This document shows, piece after piece, positions 7,479-14,983 of a stretch of DNA of 14,983 bases. Origin of the DNA: Gymnopilus junonius (lineage: Eukaryota > Basidiomycota > Agaricomycetes > Agaricales > Galerinaceae); NCBI GenBank assembly GCA_015501075.1, contig JADNYJ010000727.1, positions 1-14,983 on the forward strand, read 5' to 3'. The first letter of the stretch is position 1. Each line of letters opens with the position of its first letter. A model generated the notes under the pieces. The model saw only the letters and a program-made list of their open reading frames with translations. It was not told the DNA's origin and made no database searches. Made by a program: the position numbers and the translations under genes.

Positions 7479-9619
7479 ATGGCGGACACGCATACTAGAT
7501 ACCTATGCGCCGAAATCATACATTCCCAATTCGGGCCTTTGACAGCAGTGGGCCTTTTTATCTCATGAAACTCCTGGCTGATTAATTAACTATCCATACC
7601 TGCAGAAATTGGCATCTGTGCTGCTCACTCGAGGCCGCCTGTCATTTTTGCACCTAGTCCGTTTTTCAAGTCTCAGGCCTCGGCTTGCTAGGGCCTGTAT
7701 TTTAGTCCTTGTACAGCAAAATATCCTTTGGCACACAAAAGGAGACGATGAAGGAGAAATGTTTGAAATCAATGTTGATGAATGCCTAATGCGACTGAGA
7801 TTCGGAAAGTTCGTTTGGTTAGCAGAAAAAATATATGGAAAACAGGTAAGTTTACATGATTGCATGAGTCGCTAGAAAAACTTCTAATTGTCAAAAGGCC
7901 GCAGACATAGTCCAAATTGTCCTAGACCATGGAAAACTTCGCCCTCCCGAAATTCTTTCCTTGCTATCTGTATATGACCTTAAGAGTAAGTCATGCATTC
8001 CACGTCGAACTCATCTCTAAATTTACTAGAAATTAAGCAATATCGCGCAAATTGTGCACAAGCTTGTGTCTGAGTCGTATTTGAAAGTTTCAACCATCCT
8101 ATCGCATTTATCTCCCAGAGATAAATGGATTCAATACGAATCGGAAGAGAAGCGCAAGATAACGGGGTTCCCTACTGCCAAGGAGCTGCGAGAAGCCAAA
8201 GAAGCTGCCCATGCAAGGCTTAAAAGAGAGGAAGAAGAAGCAGAACAAGTTGGACTGGTATACTTTCTACTTTTTGACATCTTTGTCTTGTTTTCAATGT
8301 TGTATATAGAAACGGAAGGCAAAGGATCAGCAATCAGGTCCATATGCAATAAGGTGCAGTTATATATATCTCCGGAGCAGCCGCCCTTTATGAATTTGTG
8401 CATCCAGAGGAAATTATCCGAGAATGAAGATGTTATCAATGTTAGTCGGGTGTCAACTTCTTGCAGTTCATATCTGAATTAAACTGTAGGACGACATTTA
8501 CTTCAGAGTCAACTACGAAAGGTTTGGTATCCACTTGCGCAGTGCGGTACATCTACATTTTTCTTCTTCGTGATTCTATCTAACAGAGTTTTCTAGATTA
8601 TAGAAAAGGCTGCTAAGGAAAGATTTAATCACCCAACCTCCTTGGTCGTGCGAGCCGCCATGAAAGTGACAGAAAATTCACATTCAAGTTTAAACGATGC
8701 CCGGTCAGGTAGGTGGCGTGTTACTGCAATCTTAGCGACTCTAACGTCGGACAGTCCCGACTTCTGTTGCCAGCATTGCAATGTACATCCCCGAAGGGGC
8801 TGATCTTGCCTCAGGTCTCATGTACTCCTCGAAGAAGGTGTCGAATATGACCTGTATCAAGGATTACTTAGGCATGTTAGCTTCAGCGGATAATCCTACG
8901 CCGGAGGGTAAAGCTGCATCTTTTATTTCGTACTCGTCTTCCAAAGTGCAGGTTGAATTCGACATCATCAAACGTAGGCTGCGAAAAAACATCCTTGAAT
9001 CTGTGGCGCGAGACAAGCATGGTCAAGAAGGCGTAAGAATCCTGCGACTTCTGGCTAAAACAGGGAAGATGGACGAAAAGCAGGTTGGTTTATCCACAGA
9101 CCCTGTGTCGCCTTGGAATAACAGAGCTTGTAGATCTCTAAGATGGTTATGATGGCACCGAAAGATGTCCGGCCGCTCTTAGTTGCGTTGTCAGCAGATT
9201 CCTTGATTAGCACCCAAGAAGTGCCGAAAGTGCTGATCGCAATCCGGCTAGGACCTTTTATCTTGATATGGTCTTGTGGGCAGAACCAAATCCTTAGCAT
9301 TTCCGTGACTTACAAGCTCCTTAGGTATGTTGACCATCAGAAGGCATTTCATGTGATACTAGGCAGGGTTTACAAGACTTTGTATAATATACTGGCTCGC
9401 CGTCGTGCGGAACGAGAACACGGGGAAGTTGCTGCCGTTCTCGACAAGAGAGCACGGAGTGATGTTAGCCAAGACGAGAGCTTGTTAACAAGAGTCGAAC
9501 GGGAGATTCTGGATGACTGGGAGGTCAAGGAAGGAAAGTTAACCGCGTTGGAGATGCGGGTCGAAGAGATTGTGTTTCTGCTGAAAGACCTTGGCGGCCT
9601 ACCAGCCGACAGTGAATAA
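7479..9619 (+). CDS. RPC82: RNA polymerase III subunit RPC82/RPC3
   Basis: This subunit of the Pol III initiation subcomplex (with Rpc34 and Rpc31) helps open promoters of tRNA and 5S genes in the nucleus. Exons: 7479-7547, 7606-7845, 7898-7989, 8038-8257, 8310-8353, 8410-8440, 8490-8546, 8597-8708, 8755-9083, 9134-9275 and 9325-9619. They give about 543 residues, near human RPC3. The protein starts MADTHTRYLCAEIIHSQFG, followed by winged-helix blocks (LLTRGRLSFLHLVRF, NILWH, NVDECLMRLRFGK, IVQIVLDHGKL), LSHLSPRDKWIQYE, DDIYFRVNYERF, then the conserved LISTQEVPK-SADRNPARTF and YVDHQKAFHVILG. A C-terminal Leu-rich helix (LTALEMRVEEIVFLLKDL) closes it. EVPK and SADRN are in different frames: an AAA run at 9227-9229 lacks one A. 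The exon 3 donor (7990) and exon 10 donor (9276 or 9271) are the least certain junctions. Confidence 0.94.
9226..9231 (+). other. Reading-frame break in RPC82 exon 10
   Basis: The conserved motif EVPKSADRNPARTF is split between two frames at an AAA run (9227-9229); a fourth A would make it continuous. If the next donor is at 9276 (GTGGGC) this one base restores the whole frame. If it is at 9271 (GTCTTG) a second compensating change is needed. Confidence 0.8.
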
Positions 9620-9642
9620 CAAATTACTTGACAATATATATA

Positions 9643-9648
9643 AATAAA
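9643..9648 (+). terminator. Candidate poly(A) signal of RPC82
   Basis: AATAAA lies 24 bases after the RPC82 stop codon, inside an AT-rich run and within the 135-bp gap before the SPT16 start. Fungal poly(A) signals are loose, so this is only suggestive. Confidence 0.4.
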
Positions 9649-9754
9649 CGGATTATCTAAGAAGTGCACTGCCACGTTGTTCAATTGAAACTCCGTTGTG
9701 AATTATGCGGCGCGACCGTGACTCGCATATTCTGACGCGTTCTTCCTTCCCTCC

Positions 9755-12700
9755 ATGGCGGACACACAGCTGAACAAGACCATATTTGCAGACCGGGTTA
9801 GGAGGATCTACGATGCTTGGGCGGTATGTTTTAGCTCATTACTGAGAGATTCATGCAACCGTATTCACGGCAAACTAGAATGCTCGAGAAACTGAAGATT
9901 ACGAGTCAATTGCGGACGTTGACGCCCTTTTCCTCATAGCAGGCGATCCTACTTCAGATGACGAACCTATGCGTAAAGGGTCTTGCTTACAGGCAAGTTC
10001 AGCCTTTTCTCTGATGGTCAAAGAAATGACACAAGCGACATTAGCAATGGCTCTTAGGTTATGAATTCCCCTCGACGCTTTTCTTGTTCCAAAAAAATAA
10101 AATATTTATCCTTTGTTCTGCTTCCAAAGGTTGGTGCCCCCCTCTTTATTCTCATTCAATACAGTAGCGATAATAACCCATCCGCCAGCCAAGATTCTCT
10201 CTCAAGTCGAAAACGCTGTGAAAGGCATCCCATTGAAATCCTTGCAAGACCAAAGGGAAAGGACGTGGCGAATGAAGCTCTACCTAAATTTCTTGCGCTT
10301 TACACTTCCGCAAAACGAGTAGGATCCCTTGTCAAAGAAGTTCCTTCTGGCAAACTCGTCTCTGAATGGCAAGGATTGGTCAACAAATCGCCTTCAAAGC
10401 CCAAGCTTTTCGACATAGCACCTGCCATCTCTACACTCATGGCCATCAAGGATGAAGAAGAACTCGTGGGTAACTGATCATTGATGTACATCGCTACACT
10501 CATCTGACTCGACGTTTAGAAATATACTCAAACTGCGGCGGTTTTGACATCTACCCTATTGAAACATCACGTAGCCCCAAAGCTAGAGTCAATACTCGAC
10601 AAAGAAACCAAAATCACGCATGACATGCTTGCAGCTCAGATTGAGACGCGGTTGGGGTCTGGAGAAGGTAGCACCGCGAAAGGGCCTGACATGAAAGTTT
10701 GGAGTAAGGGAAAGGGACTTGAAAACGTGAGGATCTTGTCATTTTTATTACACCCATTTATAACTCTTTAGAAGGTTGATTGGCCCTCTCGTCGAGTTCT
10801 GCTACCCGCCTATCATCATTTCAAAATCTTCAAAATCTGGCTATGACCTCCGATACACTGTTGAGTCATCTGATGACAATATTGCGCACAAGGGCGTCTT
10901 TTTAGTCTCCTTCGGCATCCGCTATAGGTCCTACAGCACAAGTATTGGGCGTACTTTCATTGTTGACCCCAATCCTGTACGTTCGTCTACCTGTTCCTGC
11001 TTATGACCCACTAATAAAATACACAGGAGCAAGAAGCCCAGTATAAATTATTGTTATCGCTACAGACAGAAATGTTATCATACATGAAGGAAGGAGTTTC
11101 AGCACGCGATGTTTACCAATTTGCTTTAGCGTTCGTGAAGAACAATAATCCGGACCTTGAAAAATACTTCATCAAAAGTATTGGTTTTGCCGTAAAGCAT
11201 CCTATCTTTTATTGCGAATCAACCAAAGAATCTAATTTTCCACCAGACAGGTATCGAGTTTCGTGACGCTGGATATGTTCTTTCTCCAAAGAATTCCCGT
11301 TTACTACGGAAAAATATGGTTTTCAACCTTAGCCTTGGATTCTCCGGTCTTACTGACCCTCTGGTCAAAGGTACTAATTCTTTTAGTTTCCATTGGACTC
11401 AAATCAATCCTCACGTATCAGATATGCCCTCACTCTTGTCGACACCATCAAGATCGATGAAAGCAGAGCTTTACTGCTGACCGAGGGAATCAAGTCGTCC
11501 AAAGACACCTTATTCTTCCTCACTCCTGAAAGTGATGAAGAAGGACCGAAGTCCTCGGGCAAGAAACCTCCACCAGCTCCATTTGAAAAACGGATCGCCT
11601 GTCAAACAGAAAACAATCGGGGGAAAGGTCCTTCGCAACCAGACTCGTAGAGCTGTTCAAGACGAAGTCCATCAGACTGCAATGGCAAAGCTTATTGAAC
11701 ACCAAAGGGAGCTCCACGAAATCTTCAGAATCAAGGACTAGCCAGATTCTCAGAAAGTGGTGGAGGTTCAAATGGAAAAGAAGGTAAAGGGTGGAAAAAA
11801 TTTCAAAGCTATAAAGGAGAAGGCGCGTTGCCCACTGACGTGGATAAGTTAAGGGTGTGTCAGCTTGCTTTTGTTCAGGCCATTCTTCCTATATTCATTG
11901 TCAACAGATCATTGTAGATCGAAAAGCTCAGACGGTCGTCTTGCCGATTCACGGGTTCGCCGTTCCATTCCATATTAATACTATAAAAAATGCCAGCAAA
12001 AGCGACGAAGGGGACTTCACTTATTTGAGGATCAATTTCCAGACACCTGGGCAGTTGGCTGGAAAAAAAGAGGATACTGTGAGTCAATATATTTATATTT
12101 GGTCTGCTCACCTTCTCAAATCACAATAGCCCTTTGAGGATCCAGATGCCACTTTTATTCGTTCAGTTTCTTACCGATCCCCTGATGGACATCGTTTAGA
12201 CAATATTGTCAAGCAAATCAATGACCTTAAGAAGGAGGCAAACAAGCGAGAACAGCAAAAGAAGGAAATGGCCGACGTAATCGAACAAGGGAGCCTCGTC
12301 GAAATCAAAGGTAGACGTCCTATTAAAATGCCAGAGGCATTCATTCGACCTGCCCTCGATGGTAAGCGACTCCCGGGAGAAGTGGAAATCCATCAAAACG
12401 GCATTCGATATCAGTCCATGGGTTCTCAGAAAGTCGGTAAGTGTTGTAACACCATACAAAAAAAAACATCTTGAACTATTGCACTTGCGGCTTCAGATAT
12501 CTTGTTCAGCAATATCAAGCACCTCTTCTTCCAGCCCTGTGATCATGAACTCTTGGTCATTGTTCATCTCCACCTAAAGGCGCCTATCATGATCGGCAAG
12601 AAAAAGGCGTTCGTACGTTGAAAATATTTGCCTTCTGTAAAAAAATCTTATAGTCAGCTTTAAGGACGTACAGTTCTTCCGTGAAGCAACCGATGTTCAG

Positions 12701-13852
12701 TTTGATGAAACAGGCAATAGAAAGCGTAAACACCGTTATGGTGATGAGGACGAAATCGAGATGGAACAGCAGGAAAGAAAACGTAGGGCATTGCTTAATA
12801 AGGAAATCAAAGCTTTCGCAGAGAAAGTTGCTGAAGCGGCCTCAACATCGGTTCGTTCGTCTGTTTCAGAATTTATCACTCCCATTTACTTTTTCGTAGA
12901 ATGGTGAAACTTTGGAACTTGATATCCCATTCAGGGAATTATCATTTGAGGGCGTGCCGTTTCGCACAAGCGCTCGCTTGCAACCAACAACTGAGTGTCT
13001 GGTTCACCTTACGGATCCACCTTTCCTTGTTGTGACGCTGTCGGAAATCGAGATTGCCTCACTGGAACGAGTTCAATATGGCTTGAGACAGTTCGACTTG
13101 GTCTTTATCTTCAAGGACTTCACGAAACCTCCGCTACACATCAATTCAATACAGAGCTCACAAATGGATGATGTCAAGAACTGGTTGGAGTAGGTAGAAG
13201 ATTTCTGACTTTTGACGCTAGCGCTAACTGAGCGACACAGTTCCGTGGATATTCCTATGAGTGAAGGACCTGTTAATTTGAACTGGGGACCAATCATGAA
13301 ACACATCAACGAGAATCCATTTGAATTCTTCCAGCAAGGTGGCTGGAAATTCCTCGGTAACGTTGGTGGAGAAGAAGTCAGTACTCTGTCCCTTGACCTT
13401 CACTTTATTAATGTCGTCCTTTAGAGCGAACACTCAAGCGAATCTGAATCCGAATCTGAATTTGAGGCTGATTCTGAGGATCAGGTGGAAAGCTTGAGCA
13501 GTAATGATGAGAGTGACTATGATGACTCCGATGCCAGCGGCAGCGATGGTAGTGGGTCTGACTTTGGTGGTGGTGGTGATGATAGTGATGAAGGTGAGTG
13601 AAAATAATGTGATGTTCCTTCTCAGTTATCTGACATCTTATGCAGGCGATGATTGGGATGAGCTCGAGCGTAAGGCAGCGAAAGGTAAGCTTTCTTTCTG
13701 GGTTCACATCCCATTTGCTCAATCATCCCTCAGCGGATCAAAGGCGCGCCGAAGCGAAGAAGGCAAATGGCTCTGATGATTCTGATGATGAACGGCGCAA
13801 AAAGAAACCCGTCAAGACCAATGGGAAAATAAATGGGAAGAACAAGCGTTAA
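9755..13852 (+). CDS. SPT16: FACT histone chaperone large subunit SPT16
   Basis: SPT16 pairs with Pob3 in the nuclear FACT complex, which loosens and rebuilds nucleosomes during transcription and replication. Exons: 9755-9823, 9879-9992, 10045-10129, 10189-10465, 10520-10726, 10775-10976, 11027-11191, 11247-11370, 11422-11854, 11908-12078, 12130-12436, 12497-12608, 12658-12850, 12900-13189, 13241-13376, 13425-13593, 13646-13684 and 13734-13852. Corrected length is about 1070 residues. N-terminal pita-bread domains carry [49 protein letters not shown] and IGRTFIVDP. The middle region has [19 protein letters not shown] and [16 protein letters not shown] Rtt106-like region (about 830-925) has [11 protein letters not shown] and [17 protein letters not shown]. 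An acidic Ser/Asp/Glu tail (about 963-1025) and a basic end follow. Five frame breaks lie at 10229-10231, 10784-10786, 11367-11369, 11586-11590 and 11719-11721, all in homopolymers. Intron 2 is GC-AG. Confidence 0.96.
9993..10044 (+). other. GC-AG intron 2 of SPT16
   Basis: The intron runs from CAG/GCAAGT to CATTAG/CAATGG. It is the only junction that gives [18 protein letters not shown] without a break, which matches the conserved family block. The donor is otherwise a perfect match to the consensus (AAGT after GC), as is usual for natural GC donors. Confidence 0.8.
10229..10231 (+). other. Frame break in SPT16 exon 4 (CCC run)
   Basis: Frame one reads [15 protein letters not shown] and the other reads [20 protein letters not shown]. 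One missing base in the CCC run would join them through a proline. No intron can fit. Confidence 0.78.
10784..10786 (+). other. Frame break in SPT16 exon 6 (CCC run)
   Basis: GLENVDW and [13 protein letters not shown] are in different frames. One C too many in the run explains it. The exon length then becomes 201, fitting both neighbouring phase-0 introns. Confidence 0.8.
11367..11369 (+). other. Frame break at end of SPT16 exon 8 (AAA run)
   Basis: The exon ends LTDPLVK with donor GTACTA, but the next exon ([12 protein letters not shown]) needs a phase-2 donor. One missing A in the AAA run would give VKRYAL and correct the phase. Confidence 0.65.
11586..11590 (+). other. Frame break in SPT16 exon 9 (five-A run)
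   Basis: PPPAPFE is in one frame and [17 protein letters not shown] in the next. One A too many (or two missing) in the run of five explains it. Confidence 0.75.
11719..11721 (+). other. Frame break in SPT16 exon 9 (AAA run)
   Basis: HQRELHE and [15 protein letters not shown] are in different frames; a fourth A would give HENLQNQG. Without it a stop follows about six codons later (TAG at 11738-11740). Confidence 0.75.
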
Positions 13853-13973
13853 CTCGTTCACTCCCTCTGATATAATCACCATGGATAATCGTTTTCTCTT
13901 AAATTTATGTACCATATACATAGCTATCTCGCATTTCATGCTGATGTATAATTTCTTTGCCAATCTACGTGAG
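13853..13973. terminator. Convergent 3' region between SPT16 and the Nudix gene
   Basis: Only 121 bp separate the two stop codons, so both transcripts must end here or overlap. No clear AATAAA signal was seen on either strand. Confidence 0.5.
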
Positions 13974-14980
13974 TTATAACTGTTGAACAAGCTCCATTCC
14001 GGAAGCAAGATGGGAGAGTCGAGCGTCAATAACAAAGCCCTGGAACGAGATTATTGGCGACTGGAATAGTCTGAGGATAGATGTTCAGTACCTTGGTGTC
14101 GTAGTCTGGGGATGAGGGGAAGGATGGAAGGTCAGTGCCTAAGCAAAATATTAAGACCATGCTGTGTAGTTACCCTTCAATTCAGTGACCAACTTGGTCA
14201 GTTCTACTACTCTGGCAACAATATGTTCACCAGGGTCTAGTTTCGGCTCTGGTTTTATCATTTTGTCTTCGAGGTCCACGGCAAGCACAACGAGCTGCAT
14301 ATTGGCGTTCGTCATACTAGTGCAAGTGTTATTTATGTCCAACACGAGACTATTGTACAACAAGTCCACACCTGGGTCAGATACAACAACAGGGGAGACC
14401 TGAAGGACTTTGTGGGCCATGAAACCTGTCTCTTCGTGAAGCTCTCGCAACGCGGCTTGCTGTGCTGTTTCTCCTTCATCAATCAAGCCTGAGAGATGGT
14501 TAAAATTCTGGGCAGATAATATAAAGCAGCATATTGACCTGCAGGTAGTTCTGCGGTCTGGTCAGGATTTTGCGGATGGGATCAATCGATATTCATACCA
14601 ATGACATATTTCCCGATTGGAGGTCGGTACTGTTCAATAACAACAGTCGAAACAGGGAATGCATTAGTCTTCGATCGTATGACAGCAAAGATAGCAACAG
14701 CTGCATTGGTACACTTGAGAGATTGTTCTGGAACCCTATCTGAAGAGAGCAGCTCACCATCGACGCCTGTCGCTTTGCGAGTTCGGCGTTCCGCTGATTC
14801 CCAAACTCGCTTTGAGCGCGGTCAGGCAAAGAACAACGAGAATAATGTTACTGAACCTCAATGCCGTCTTCATCTACATACTTGATCTTCTTCAAAGTAA
14901 TCCATCTGGTTCAATGATGTCAGTTGGGCAATGTCAAATAATTGAGTGTCCTCGACTGACTTGGATTCTGAGGGCGACAT
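13974..14980 (-). CDS. YSA1: Nudix ADP-sugar pyrophosphatase, YSA1/NUDT5 type
   Basis: The enzyme hydrolyses ADP-ribose and related ADP-sugars to AMP and a sugar phosphate. Exons in order of translation: 14980-14961, 14905-14857, 14809-14599, 14550-14539 (12 nt), 14488-14174, 14105-14092 (14 nt) and 14039-13974. They give 228 residues, near yeast Ysa1. The N-terminus reads MSPSESKWITLKKIKYVDEDG, then RVWESAERRTRK, VVIEQYRPPIGKYVIELPA, and a complete Nudix box at about 98-120 (G-x5-E-x7-REL-HEETGF). The family C-terminus GFVIDARLSHLASG follows, with stop at 13974-13976. The start at 14980 is the first ATG visible in frame; a longer start beyond the window edge is possible. An unusual 18-residue segment (VDLLYNSLV..., residues 138-155) interrupts SDPG/MTNANM. 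The gene converges on SPT16. Confidence 0.92.
14092..14105 (-). other. 14-nt microexon in the Nudix gene
   Basis: ACTACGACACCAAG lies between introns of 68 nt (14106-14173) and 52 nt (14040-14091). It encodes D-Y-D-T-K, linking VTELK to GFVIDARL. It alters phase (14 is not a multiple of three), so it is needed to reach the conserved C-terminus in frame. Confidence 0.8.
14317..14371 (-). other. Intron-like insertion inside Nudix exon 5
   Basis: A 55-nt segment starting GTGTGG and ending CACTAG separates SDPG from MTNANM, which are adjacent in family members I recall. It is open and translates as an 18-residue insertion when read through. Splicing it would leave the frame off by one base, so either it is coding or a base is wrong nearby. 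Confidence 0.5.
14539..14550 (-). other. 12-nt microexon in the Nudix gene
   Basis: On the minus strand the bases AACTACCTGCAG sit between an acceptor (CCGCAG) and a donor (GTCAATATG). They supply the codons completing E-L-P-A-G just before the Nudix box. The flanking introns are 48 and 50 nt. Leaving it out would delete four residues in frame. Confidence 0.85.
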
Positions 14981-14983
14981 CTC

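Noticed and set aside
7609..7875. Stop-free minus-strand reading opposite RPC82 exon 2
   Set aside because: The plus strand here encodes conserved RPC82 blocks; the minus reading has no resemblance to a known family.
13408..13722. Minus-strand His-rich reading
   Set aside because: Antisense of the acidic C-terminal tail of SPT16, crossing its introns.

Overview
The window looks like nuclear DNA of a filamentous basidiomycete, probably an agaricomycete. The genes are dense and cut by many short introns (about 46-60 nt, nearly all GT-AG). The conserved proteins are of fungal type. The left third holds decayed pieces resembling two families common in agaricomycete genomes: a Plavaka/KDZ-type transposase and a DUF6698-type protein. 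There are no bacterial-style operons, rRNA, tRNA or CRISPR. All identifications come from reading translations; no database search was run.

Layout. Positions 1-513 (minus) hold the 5' part of an unrecognised gene that runs off the left edge. Positions 514-3543 form a repeat-like accessory island. It carries an internally deleted transposase relic (minus, 895-1739), a divergent DUF6698-type pseudogene (plus, 1992-3055, with a TATA box and pyrimidine-rich leader) and, on both flanks, short palindromic sequence built on a CTCACGAGG-like word. From 3544 onward come four housekeeping genes: condensin HEAT subunit CAP-G/Ycg1 (minus, 3544-7212, 14 exons), RNA polymerase III subunit RPC82/RPC3 (plus, 7479-9619, 11 exons), FACT subunit SPT16 (plus, 9755-13852, 18 exons) and a Nudix ADP-sugar pyrophosphatase of the YSA1/NUDT5 type (minus, 13974-14980, 7 exons including 12-nt and 14-nt microexons).

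How they relate. The condensin and RPC82 genes diverge from a 266-bp shared upstream region. RPC82 and SPT16 run head to tail 135 bp apart. SPT16 and the Nudix gene converge with 121 bp between stop codons. Three of the four act on chromatin or nuclear transcription (chromosome condensation, Pol III transcription, nucleosome reorganisation), but co-regulation is only inference.

The most striking feature is that three essential single-copy-type genes cannot be read through as given. Condensin needs one reading-frame correction, RPC82 one and SPT16 five, and nearly all fall in short homopolymer runs. After these corrections the exon sums are exact multiples of three and give family-typical lengths (about 1000, 543 and 1070 residues). 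This points to base-level assembly error rather than three pseudogenes, although a decaying second copy cannot be excluded from the sequence alone. I did not find a convincing new defence or metabolic system; the best candidates for novelty are the transposon-associated island and the microexons.
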